A DNA stretch of 64,000 nucleotides from Parasphaerochaeta coccoides DSM 17374. Its GTDB lineage: Bacteria > Spirochaetota > Spirochaetia > Sphaerochaetales > Sphaerochaetaceae. Each line of letters starts with the position of its first letter. The first letter of the stretch is position 1. The notes under the pieces were generated by a model that did not search any database, was not told where the DNA came from, and worked only from the letters and a program-made list of their open reading frames with translations. Positions 43,282 through 50,655 of the stretch are shown piece by piece. The stretch covers positions 1,054,001 to 1,118,000 of the forward strand of contig NC_015436.1 in NCBI RefSeq assembly GCF_000208385.1. The letters are read 5' to 3'. Both the position numbers and the translations under genes were made by a program.

Positions 43282-45690
43282 ATGAACAAATCTAGCAGAC
43301 CAGTCTTTATAGTTCTTACGACCATCCTGATTCTTCTTGTCGCCTTTGTTTCATGCGCTGACAAACCGAACGTCTCAAGCTCCAACACAATACGCTTCAT
43401 CTCCGAGATAGGACGCAAGGCCACCGCTGACTCCGGCTGGAGTATCGGGGATGAAGTCGGCATCTACATGGTGGAGGCTGGTGAGGACGTGGCTACTGTC
43501 GCCGCGACCGACCGTGACAATGTGCAGTACGTGGCAGATACGGCGGACATCACCTTCTCCGCCTTCTCCGCGGCAGATGCCTCCAACCCCTTGAAGTGGG
43601 ATGACCTTAGTACAAATCCTGCACCATTCTTTGACTTCATCGCCTACTATCCCTATGTATCATCCATCGCTGATACCACGGCTCTGCCCATACATGTCTA
43701 TCCGGGTTCCGAGGAACAGGATACCGGAAAAGCTGACTTCCTGTGGGGAAAGAAGGCTGGTGTCCAGAACAACACCTCTACGGTCAACCTGACGCTCAGT
43801 CATGCCCTCTCCCGCCTTGTTGTCAACATCTCTCCGAGTACCACCGTTGATAAGGCTGCCATCACGGGCGGTACGCTTGTCGCCACTGTCACGGGCATCA
43901 ACACGCAGGCAACAATCGACCTGGACAGCGGAGATGTGGCTCCTGTAATCCCTAGCGACATTGATGTCGTCATGAAGGACATCTCCGGCACGCTCACGGA
44001 TGCGGAGAGGACTGCGGGCAAGCGGCGCTATGAAGCCGTGCTGATACCGACGGACAACGTTACCGCCCTGTCCTCCCTTGGTCTGCGTTTCACCTTGGGT
44101 GGCGAGACATACGAGTGGGCTGCTTCCAGCGTAGCGTCCTCCGATGAGTACAGGATTGTCTTGGAGAGCGGCAAGACGCATGTCTACAACATGACGCTCA
44201 ATACGGCGGCGGATGAAGTCGCCGTCGCGGAGATTCTCATAGGGATAGTGGACTGGGACACCGGGAGCGGGGTGAACGCAGCGGCAACCAAGGCATACAG
44301 CCTCACCTTTGGAGCCAACGAAGCCACGAGAGGCAGTGCTCCGGGACGGATGTATGCTCATGAGGGAAGCCAGGTCACGTTGCCGACTCCTGGAACATTG
44401 GAAAAGGATATCCATAACTTCTACGGATGGAATACCGAGATTGATGGCAGCGGAGATTCATATGCCGCTGGTGAGTCCTTCACCATGCCCGCCAATGATG
44501 TGACGTTGTATGCGCGGTGGGTGGTGAAGGTCAAGTCAGTCTCCGCCGGAAACAATTTCACGATGATTCTGGCAGAGGACGGTACACTCTGGGGGGTAGG
44601 ATACAACGAATATGGCCAACTGGGTGACGGCACTTTCGGCTATTCGAACAACAGAAACACGCCCGTGCGGGTCAAGGCCAGTACCGATCCCGACGACTTC
44701 ATGACCAATGTCGAGGCTGTCTCTGCTGGATACCTCCATACGATGATTGTGAAGGAGAACGGCACGCTCTGGGCGACGGGATACAACGAATATGGTGAAC
44801 TGGGTCTGGGTGGCAACTTTCCCGGAACCAACAGAAGCACGCCCGAACAGGTCACGGTCATGGGGACTACTGTCGACGATGTCTTTACCGGATATTATCA
44901 CACGTTAATCCTGGAGACGGACGGCGCACTCTGGGCGACGGGATACAACTATTATGGTCAACTGGGTGACGGCACTACGACCAACAAAAGCACGCCCGTA
45001 GAGGTCTGGAATTCTATCGATGGTACCGAGCTCATGACTGACGTCACGATTGTCTCCGCCGGAGCTTATCACACAATGATTATGAATGACGGCACGCTCT
45101 GGGCGGTCGGACGGAACAATTTTGGTCAACTGGGCATCGGCACTTCAGACGACTCGAACTTCACAGGCATACCCGTGGAGGTTCCATCCATGAATACTGA
45201 TCCGGACAATCCTGTCGTGGCTGTCTCTGCCAGATCCATGTACACGATGTTCCTGAAGGAAGACGGCACGCTCTGGGCGACTGGAAACAACAGTTCTGGC
45301 CAACTGGGTATCGGCACTACGACCAACAAAAGTACTCCCGTGGAGGTCTGGGATTCTACCGATGGTGACGTGAAAATGACTAATGTCAAGGCGGTCTCTG
45401 CCGGATTCACCCATACGATGATCCTGAAGAATGACGGCACGCTCTGGGCGACTGGAAACAACAGTTCTGGTCAACTGGGTGTCGGTGATAATACCAACAG
45501 AAGCACTCCCGTGAAGGTCACGTCCATGGGTTCTGATGTCGAGGCTGTCTCCGCCGGGAATTCCCACACGTTGATCCTGAAGAAGGACGGCACGCTCTGG
45601 GCGACTGGATACAACCTATATGGTCAACTGGGTCTAGGTAACAGCGGTTCGGGAACCAACAGAAACACGCCCGTGCAGGTAGTTTTCTGA
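43282..45690 (+). CDS. Surface lipoprotein: fimbrillin-like, InlB-B repeat and seven RCC1 repeats
   Basis: 802 residues from ATG 43282. The signal peptide ends in AFVSC (Cys about 24), a spirochaete-type lipobox. Residues about 35-310 look like the fimbrillin/Mfa-like family of Bacteroidetes (GWSIGDEVGIYM, FIAYYPYV, DFLWGKK, LTLSHALSRLVVNI). About 325-410 is an InlB-B/Flg_new repeat (FYGWNTEIDGSGDSYAAG, ending TLYARW). From about 415 to the end are seven RCC1 units, each with SAG..HTM...DGTLWATG.N..GQLG. RCC1 repeats form a beta-propeller, here probably extracellular. Expression may be phase-variable through the upstream GA tract. The domain mix and AT-rich borders suggest horizontal acquisition. 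Which start codon is used is uncertain. Confidence 0.85.
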   Translation: MNKSSRPVFIVLTTILILLVAFVSCADKPNVSSSNTIRFISEIGRKATADSGWSIGDEVGIYMVEAGEDVATVAATDRDNVQYVADTADITFSAFSAADASNPLKWDDLSTNPAPFFDFIAYYPYVSSIADTTALPIHVYPGSEEQDTGKADFLWGKKAGVQNNTSTVNLTLSHALSRLVVNISPSTTVDKAAITGGTLVATVTGINTQATIDLDSGDVAPVIPSDIDVVMKDISGTLTDAERTAGKRRYEAVLIPTDNVTALSSLGLRFTLGGETYEWAASSVASSDEYRIVLESGKTHVYNMTLNTAADEVAVAEILIGIVDWDTGSGVNAAATKAYSLTFGANEATRGSAPGRMYAHEGSQVTLPTPGTLEKDIHNFYGWNTEIDGSGDSYAAGESFTMPANDVTLYARWVVKVKSVSAGNNFTMILAEDGTLWGVGYNEYGQLGDGTFGYSNNRNTPVRVKASTDPDDFMTNVEAVSAGYLHTMIVKENGTLWATGYNEYGELGLGGNFPGTNRSTPEQVTVMGTTVDDVFTGYYHTLILETDGALWATGYNYYGQLGDGTTTNKSTPVEVWNSIDGTELMTDVTIVSAGAYHTMIMNDGTLWAVGRNNFGQLGIGTSDDSNFTGIPVEVPSMNTDPDNPVVAVSARSMYTMFLKEDGTLWATGNNSSGQLGIGTTTNKSTPVEVWDSTDGDVKMTNVKAVSAGFTHTMILKNDGTLWATGNNSSGQLGVGDNTNRSTPVKVTSMGSDVEAVSAGNSHTLILKKDGTLWATGYNLYGQLGLGNSGSGTNRNTPVQVVF
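44526..45690 (+). repeat. Seven RCC1 repeats (about 150-180 bp each)
   Basis: Each unit starts with a V..VSAG-like strand and contains GTLW(A/G)(T/V)G(Y/N)N and GQLG. Units begin near 44527, 44710, 44878, 45046, 45217, 45388 and 45538. Seven blades are the number needed to close an RCC1 propeller. Confidence 0.85.
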
Positions 45691-45699
45691 CCGGGACAT

Positions 45700-45763
45700 G
45701 AGGAGATACCGGCGCACACACCCACCGACTGACAGATTGTTCCGTTGCGCCGGTCATCTCCTC
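45700..45763. terminator. Long inverted repeat between convergent genes
   Basis: GAGGAGATACCGGCGCA (45700-45716) pairs with TGCGCCGGTCATCTCCTC (45746-45763), with a one-to-two-base internal bulge and a 29-nt loop. There is no T-run. By position it may stop transcription from both the lipoprotein and regulator genes. Confidence 0.5.
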
Positions 45764-45785
45764 CCGCCACACTATTTTCCCATCC

Positions 45786-46646
45786 TCACTTACCGATTAT
45801 TTCGGATACTCCGACTTCTTCCCCCATTTCATGATACCGAACGCACAATTGGGCACGGGAATTTACTCCTAACTTTTTTCTAATCCTAAGGAATGAACTC
45901 TTTATAGAATTTTCTGTCGTCTCAAGAATATCAGCAAGCTCCTTGTTTTTAAGGCTTCCTTGACTGTTGCAATAAACCTCAAGTAATTGTTTTTCCTTCA
46001 GGGTTAATGTAACCATTGCCTGTTTGGTGTCCTCAATTTCCCTTATCACGGAATCCGGTGTTTGGAATGATAGCTTGTGAAGCATTGCATTCTGATTTTC
46101 AATAGCTGCTTCCAAAGCGCGCATTTTCCTCTTCTTTTCGTCTACTATGAAAAAAACTATGCTTCCTAATAAAACGAAGAAAAAGATGATTATGAAAAAA
46201 TATAATCCTGAGAAAAATGGAATACCTTCATACCATTCTCCTGTCACACCCAGACATATAAGGATACTCAACGGAACAAGCGTCTTTAGTAAGAATCGCC
46301 TATCAAGAAAATGATATAAATATGCGAGGGACACTGATAAAGTAAACAGTCCCCATCCCCGGAATGAGTTGATATTAATAAAAATGGCAATTGCACCCAA
46401 GCAATACAAAATGATACATTGAATTATCTCGAAAACAATGCTTTCCCAAAGACATGTTACCATGATTATCGGCAATGAGCTGACCAATACAATAATATCC
46501 AGTGTAAAAAAATTAGCATCGATTCCACCGGGTTTGAAAAAATGACCATACATCAGATTTGCAGCTAATATCATTAGCGCGACACACAACAATATCACAC
46601 CAAATAATTTTTGTCGGTTCTTGGCCATATCCAGTTGTTCCATCAC
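45786..46646 (-). CDS. Membrane-anchored LuxR-type transcriptional regulator
   Basis: 286 residues. The N-terminal two thirds contain about six transmembrane helices (for example LFGVILLCVALMILAANLMYG, IIIFFFVLLGSIVFFIV). A short linker helix (KKRKMRALEAAIENQNAMLHKL) leads to a C-terminal helix-turn-helix, LTLKEKQLLEVYCNSQGSLKNKELADILETTENSIKSSFLRIRKKLGVNSRAQL, which has the LuxR/GerE layout. Such integral-membrane regulators sense envelope signals. The start is unsure: GTG 46646 and the next ATG lack a ribosome site. The gene is clearly more AT-rich than its neighbours and convergent with the surface lipoprotein gene, so regulation of that gene is a reasonable guess. Confidence 0.8.
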   Translation of the reverse strand: MMEQLDMAKNRQKLFGVILLCVALMILAANLMYGHFFKPGGIDANFFTLDIIVLVSSLPIIMVTCLWESIVFEIIQCIILYCLGAIAIFININSFRGWGLFTLSVSLAYLYHFLDRRFLLKTLVPLSILICLGVTGEWYEGIPFFSGLYFFIIIFFFVLLGSIVFFIVDEKKRKMRALEAAIENQNAMLHKLSFQTPDSVIREIEDTKQAMVTLTLKEKQLLEVYCNSQGSLKNKELADILETTENSIKSSFLRIRKKLGVNSRAQLCVRYHEMGEEVGVSEIIGK

Positions 46647-46860
46647 ATTATTTGTATTTTTCTACCAGAATATCTGGCACTGTATATGCGTACCACTAAT
46701 CTTCTTTTATGTAAACTATAAATTAGTACTTAATTATTCGAATCTTTTTGTCGTTCAGCTTTTTCCCGCTGAACGAGAAAATAAAAACCGCCCACAGAGG
46801 ACGGTTCCTTGTCTACCCGCCGCAGTCGCTGGAATACGGCGGAAATCTTATGCCAGAGTC

Positions 46861-47400
46861 TTAATAGTTCTTGGCGACCAGTTCGAAATATGCCTGGGGA
46901 TGAGCGCACACAGGACATACCTGAGGGGCTTTCTTCCCTACATGGACATGTCCGCAGTTGATGCACTTCCAAATCTGCTCTCCGTCACGGGAGAACACAA
47001 GACCGTCCTTGACGTTCTTCAGCAGGTCGAGGTATCTCTCCTCATGGTGTTTCTCAATGGCGGCGACTCCACGGAACATGGCTGCAATGCGCTTGAAGCC
47101 TTCTTCTTCCGCAATCTTGGCAAAACCAGCATACATGTCAGTCCACTCATAGTGTTCACCATCGGCGGCATCCTGGAGATTGATTGCCGTCTCTGGGACA
47201 TCATCACCGTGGAGAAGTTTAAACCACAGTTTGGCATGTTCCTTCTCATTGTCAGCGGTCTCATCAAATAGATTCGCAATCTGAACATAACCATCCTTGC
47301 GTGCCTTCGCTGCATAGAACGTATATTTTGTGCGAGCCTGGGATTCACCGGCAAAAGCTGTTTTCAAATTTATTTCAGTCTTGCTTCCCTTCAACTCCAT
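46861..47400 (-). CDS. rbr: Rubrerythrin
   Basis: Peroxide-scavenging non-haem iron protein of anaerobes. The four-helix di-iron domain has [20 protein letters not shown] and [14 protein letters not shown], with the EExxH-type ligands, then [22 protein letters not shown]. The C-terminal rubredoxin-like domain has [10 protein letters not shown] and [11 protein letters not shown] (two CxxC). 179 aa, with an AAGGAG site. It is 25 bp downstream of the Fur-family gene in the same direction, so a peroxide-responsive operon is likely. Confidence 0.96.
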   Translation of the reverse strand: MELKGSKTEINLKTAFAGESQARTKYTFYAAKARKDGYVQIANLFDETADNEKEHAKLWFKLLHGDDVPETAINLQDAADGEHYEWTDMYAGFAKIAEEEGFKRIAAMFRGVAAIEKHHEERYLDLLKNVKDGLVFSRDGEQIWKCINCGHVHVGKKAPQVCPVCAHPQAYFELVAKNY

Positions 47401-47425
47401 GAAATACTCCTTCGAGGCAGAACGC

Positions 47426-47836
47426 TCAGCCTCTTTTCTTTTTCTGACAATCGGGACATAACCCGTTGAATATCAGGTCGTATCCGTGGATTTTATATCC
47501 ACTGGCATCTCCATTCAATAAACTGGCGTGGATGCTCTCAGATATGTCAAGGGCAACATCAGAGACTGCGCCGCACGCCGAACAGTGTATATGGTGATGA
47601 TCCATCAGCGTGTGATCGAACCTATCAGGGGCATGAGGGACATGTACCCGGAGGACCCGTCCACTTTCAACAAGGAAATTCAAATTGCGGTAGACAGTGG
47701 CTTTGCTCAGATGTGGTCGTTCTGCCACAATTTCTTCATAAATTTCTTCAGCCGTCGGATGGTCACAACGACGACAGACAGTATCGTAGACAAGCTGGCG
47801 CTGTATAGTCTTGCGACGATTCTTTTCTGTTTCCAT
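47426..47836 (-). CDS. perR: Fur-family regulator, probably PerR
   Basis: 136 residues with the Fur layout: an N-terminal winged helix ([50 protein letters not shown]) and a C-terminal metal domain with [10 protein letters not shown] and GLCPDCQ, giving two CxxC pairs for structural zinc. Co-transcription with rubrerythrin favours the peroxide sensor PerR over an iron or zinc sensor. That is inferred from context, because the PerR/Fur distinction rests on few residues. A symmetrical operator candidate overlaps its -10 box, suggesting autoregulation. Confidence 0.85.
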   Translation of the reverse strand: METEKNRRKTIQRQLVYDTVCRRCDHPTAEEIYEEIVAERPHLSKATVYRNLNFLVESGRVLRVHVPHAPDRFDHTLMDHHHIHCSACGAVSDVALDISESIHASLLNGDASGYKIHGYDLIFNGLCPDCQKKKRG

Positions 47837-47868
47837 TTTACTTCCTGCCCTTTGAACCTTATTGTTAA

Positions 47869-47900
47869 GTAGTTATACTACTCACACCCTTTTTGTCAAG
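47869..47900 (-). promoter_or_regulatory. perR-rbr promoter with overlapping operator
   Basis: On the reverse strand TTGACA (47895-47900) and TATAAC (47873-47878), 16-bp spacing. A perfect inverted repeat AGTAGT-TAT-ACTACT (47869-47883) covers the -10 box, as expected for repression by the Fur-family protein encoded downstream. Confidence 0.6.
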
Positions 47901-47923
47901 CAATGCAACAAAATAACAAGGGA

Positions 47924-47948
47924 CTCCGAAAAGTCCCCTGCACAAAAA
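47924..47948 (-). terminator. Terminator after rRNA methyltransferase gene
   Basis: On the reverse strand GGGACT and AGTCCC enclose a small loop (TTTCGG), followed by TTGTTATTTTG. It lies about 50 bp downstream of the methyltransferase stop. Confidence 0.55.
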
Positions 47949-47997
47949 AATCCATCAGAGTCTAATTAACATCCTTTCAGGATATCAAACACACAAC

Positions 47998-50388
47998 CTA
48001 TCTTTCTTCATCATCCCTGTTTCGACTCTCGGCAAATTCAAACCCATAGGGCCGGGGACCTCGCTTCTTGCTTTCCGTCCGGGGACGGTCTTCGTTGAAG
48101 CGCGGCCTGTCACTGTTGAAACGTGGCCGGTCATCACGGGAACGATCGAAAGGACGGTCGCCTCCACGCGGTCTGTCAAAAGGACGTCCACCCCTGTCAT
48201 CCCTGTCACGGGAGAACGACGGTCGGTCACTATTGAAGCGCGGACGGTCGTCACGGGAACGGTCAAAAGGACGTCCGCCCCTGTCATCCCTGTCACGGGA
48301 GAAAGATGGCCTGTCACTGTTGTAACGCGGACGGTCATCACGGGAACGATCGAAAGGACGGTCGCCTCCACGCGGCCTGTCAAAGGGACGTCCGCCCCTG
48401 TCATCCCTGTCACGGGAGAACGACGGTCGGTCACTATTAAAGCGCGGGCGGTCGTCACGGGAACGGTCAAAGGGACGTCCGCCTCTGTCATCCCTGTCAC
48501 GGGAGAACGACGGTCGGTCACTGTTGTAACGCGGACGGTCGTCACGGGAACGGTCAAAGGGACGTCCGCCCCTGTCATCCCTGTCACGAGAGAACGACGG
48601 TCGGTCACTGTTGTAACGCGGACGGTCATCACGGGAACGGTCGAAAGGACGTCCGCCCCTGTCATCCCTGTCACGGGAAAAACGTGGTCGGTCATCACGG
48701 GAACGATCGAAAGGACGGTCGCCACCACGCGGCCGGTCGTCATTGAAGCGCGGCCTGTCACTGTTATAACGCGGACGGTCATCACGGGAACGGTCGAAAG
48801 GACGGTCGCCACCACGCGGGCGGTCGAAGGAACGGCTCCCTCGCTCGTCATTGTATCGTGGCCGGTCACCATTTTTACGCTCATCCCGGCGTTCTTCAAA
48901 AGCCTTTCGTCCGCGAGCATTGTCACGGCCATTATCGGAGTCGTCTTTGGAAAAGCCCCTCTCAGCCTTGGATGCGGGAGACAACGCAGGTTCCTCACCC
49001 CACTCCAGGCTCAGGAAGGAATCATCACTATCCTCGTCCTCATCATCGTCTTCATCTATCACGGCATCTTCATCCTCGGCGAGGAACTCATCAGAATCAT
49101 CAGAAAGCTCTTCCGTGAGAAATTCATCTGTTGCCGCGGATATGTCCATTTCGGCCTTTTCTTCTTCTGAGATTTCTTCTTCCACGACTTCTACCTGCTT
49201 TGCTTTCCGGGCTGCCTTTTTACGTGGAGCAGGCTTTTCTTCCTGTGCTTCAGCAGAACCCTCGGAAAGGCTTTCAGCTGCCGCTGCCATCTCCTCAGCT
49301 TCCTTTTCTTTCTTTGTTTTCCGGGGTGCTCTCTTGCGAGCCACCGGCTTTTCTTCCTGTGCCACAATCTCTATGGCTTCATCGGCGCCTTGCGCCTCGG
49401 CGAGAACACCGTCAGCCACATCAGCGGCCAGGATATCTACATCATATTCCTTTTCCAAAATCCAACTCCTCGTACTTATTCTCCGGCGCGCAAAACCCGG
49501 CGCACGGACATCTTGTGTAATCTCTTTAAGCTCAAACCCCTGAATGCGGTCACCCTTCATTTTAAAACCGCTTAAATTCGTTGAGAAAAGCAATAAAGAA
49601 CCTTTCTTCAATAATCCATTGAGCAGGCGGAACCATTTCAGATGGTCGCGCTGGACATCAAAATCCTTTTTCATCCTGCGGCTATTCGAGAAACTGGGGG
49701 GATCGAAGATAATCAAGTCATACTTCTGCCCTTCCCAGAGAGCCTTTATGACAAACGCGTAAGCATCGCTCGTTACACAAGGCACCTGTGATCCAAAAAA
49801 ACCATTGCTGCGCAGGTTATTCACGCACCACGTGCTATACGTGGGACTCATATCGACGGAGACGACTTTCGCTGCGCCTCCGGAGGCGGCATACACGGAA
49901 AAAGATCCCGTATAGGAGAACAGGTTCAATACCGTTGCTCCATGGGCAAGTTCCCGCACCATCTGCCGCGTCATCATGTGGTCTAAAAACAGACCCGTAT
50001 CTATTCTCTTTCTCAACTCCACGGTAAAGGTCAGTCCATTTTCCTTTACCTCTACTTCACACTCCTCCTCATCCACAGCTTCATGCTGTTCACGTCCTTC
50101 CCTTTTGTCACGGGTATGAACCATGACATGGTCATCACTCACGTACAACATTCGGGAAACTACATCCACGCATACGTCCAGATCCTTCTCATCAAACCAT
50201 CCGTCACTGTAATCTGTAATCCGTGCGTAAGAAGCATATAGATCGACAGTCAGCGGAACAGATTCCAAGTTACGGTCATACACTCTCATGCAGTTGGTAT
50301 CAGTCTTCAACATGAGCCGACGCATCGCCAGCGCGTTCTTCTTAAGTATTTTTCCAAAATCCTTGACCGCAAAATCCTCTATGGACAC
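47998..50388 (-). CDS. RlmK-like 23S rRNA methyltransferase with long disordered repeat tail
   Basis: 796 residues. The start is taken as GTG 50388 with GAGGTG 7 nt upstream; the frame stays open far upstream through the insertion sequence, but that part is not coding. Residues 1-300 are a class I methyltransferase close to the RlmK half of E. coli RlmKL (m7G2069): MRVYDRNLESVPLTVDLY, LNLFSYTGSFSVYAASGGA (SAM site, about 152) and FDPPSFSNSRRMKKDF (about 226). From about 310 the chain is low-complexity: Lys/Arg/Ala blocks (ARKRAPRKTKKEKE), a strongly acidic block (about 390-450), and then about 300 residues of Asp/Arg/Pro/Phe/Gly repeats, including eight copies of FDRSRDDRPR. The tail probably binds RNA or self-associates. 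Fused catalytic and tail parts of this kind are not usual for RlmK. Confidence 0.85.
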   Translation of the reverse strand: MSIEDFAVKDFGKILKKNALAMRRLMLKTDTNCMRVYDRNLESVPLTVDLYASYARITDYSDGWFDEKDLDVCVDVVSRMLYVSDDHVMVHTRDKREGREQHEAVDEEECEVEVKENGLTFTVELRKRIDTGLFLDHMMTRQMVRELAHGATVLNLFSYTGSFSVYAASGGAAKVVSVDMSPTYSTWCVNNLRSNGFFGSQVPCVTSDAYAFVIKALWEGQKYDLIIFDPPSFSNSRRMKKDFDVQRDHLKWFRLLNGLLKKGSLLLFSTNLSGFKMKGDRIQGFELKEITQDVRAPGFARRRISTRSWILEKEYDVDILAADVADGVLAEAQGADEAIEIVAQEEKPVARKRAPRKTKKEKEAEEMAAAAESLSEGSAEAQEEKPAPRKKAARKAKQVEVVEEEISEEEKAEMDISAATDEFLTEELSDDSDEFLAEDEDAVIDEDDDEDEDSDDSFLSLEWGEEPALSPASKAERGFSKDDSDNGRDNARGRKAFEERRDERKNGDRPRYNDERGSRSFDRPRGGDRPFDRSRDDRPRYNSDRPRFNDDRPRGGDRPFDRSRDDRPRFSRDRDDRGGRPFDRSRDDRPRYNSDRPSFSRDRDDRGGRPFDRSRDDRPRYNSDRPSFSRDRDDRGGRPFDRSRDDRPRFNSDRPSFSRDRDDRGGRPFDRPRGGDRPFDRSRDDRPRYNSDRPSFSRDRDDRGGRPFDRSRDDRPRFNSDRPSFSRDRDDRGGRPFDRPRGGDRPFDRSRDDRPRFNSDRPRFNEDRPRTESKKRGPRPYGFEFAESRNRDDEER
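48105..48815 (-). repeat. In-frame tandem repeats encoding FDRSRDDRPR units
   Basis: Eight copies of FDRSRDDRPR, most embedded in a 29-residue (87-bp) unit with RP(S/R)FSRDRDDRGG-like spacers, are nearly identical at DNA level. The high identity suggests recent expansion and makes copy number unstable. Confidence 0.9.
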
Positions 50389-50410
50389 AGGACGCCACCT
50401 CGCCAGCGCG

Positions 50411-50439
50411 AGTATATCGCATACCATCACAACACACAA
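50411..50439 (-). promoter_or_regulatory. Methyltransferase gene promoter, retained at IS junction
   Basis: On the reverse strand TTGTGT (50434-50439) and TATACT (50411-50416), 17-bp spacing, lie 22 bp before the GTG start. All but the last base of the -10 box is inside the 88-bp duplicated segment. Confidence 0.6.
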
Positions 50440-50499
50440 TATACTTGTAAGATAATACATAAAATACTGAAAGAAAAGAAGTTGATATTTCACTACCTC
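50412..50499. repeat. Left copy of 88-bp target-site duplication
   Basis: Identical to 52557-52644 and in direct orientation, flanking the IS element. It begins GTATATCGCATACC and ends CACTACCTC. Confidence 0.95.
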
Positions 50500-50538
50500 C
50501 ATAGTTTCGCAGTTAGATGACAGAGAAGGAGGGAAGTA

Positions 50539-50573
50539 ACTTCTTGTGAGGGAAGTAGCAAGAAGTTTTTTTT
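50539..50573 (+). terminator. IS-borne terminator upstream of transposase
   Basis: ACTTCTTG and CAAGAAGT flank a 12-nt loop and are followed by eight T, between the left end of the element and the transposase promoter. It should block read-in transcription from outside. Confidence 0.7.
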
Positions 50574-50599
50574 GCACTTTCCTGAAAACATTCATCAGT

Positions 50600-50629
50600 T
50601 TGGCATTGTGTGGCACTGTGAGGTATGAT
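50600..50629 (+). promoter_or_regulatory. Transposase promoter
   Basis: TTGGCA (50600-50605) and TATGAT (50624-50629), 18-bp spacing, with AGAAGAGG before the ATG. Confidence 0.45.
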
Positions 50630-50655
50630 ATGATTCTCCTCAGAAGAGGTGCCCG

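Noticed and set aside
48105-48815. Regular repeats suggesting a CRISPR array
   Set aside because: The repeats are coding, continuous and in frame. Spacers are not unique, and no cas genes are present.
47985-48998. A 337-codon frame with Thr/Val/Asp-rich repeats in the methyltransferase tail region
   Set aside because: It is an alternate reading frame of the in-frame tandem repeats. Repeat units are multiples of three, so all frames repeat. No start signal or family match.
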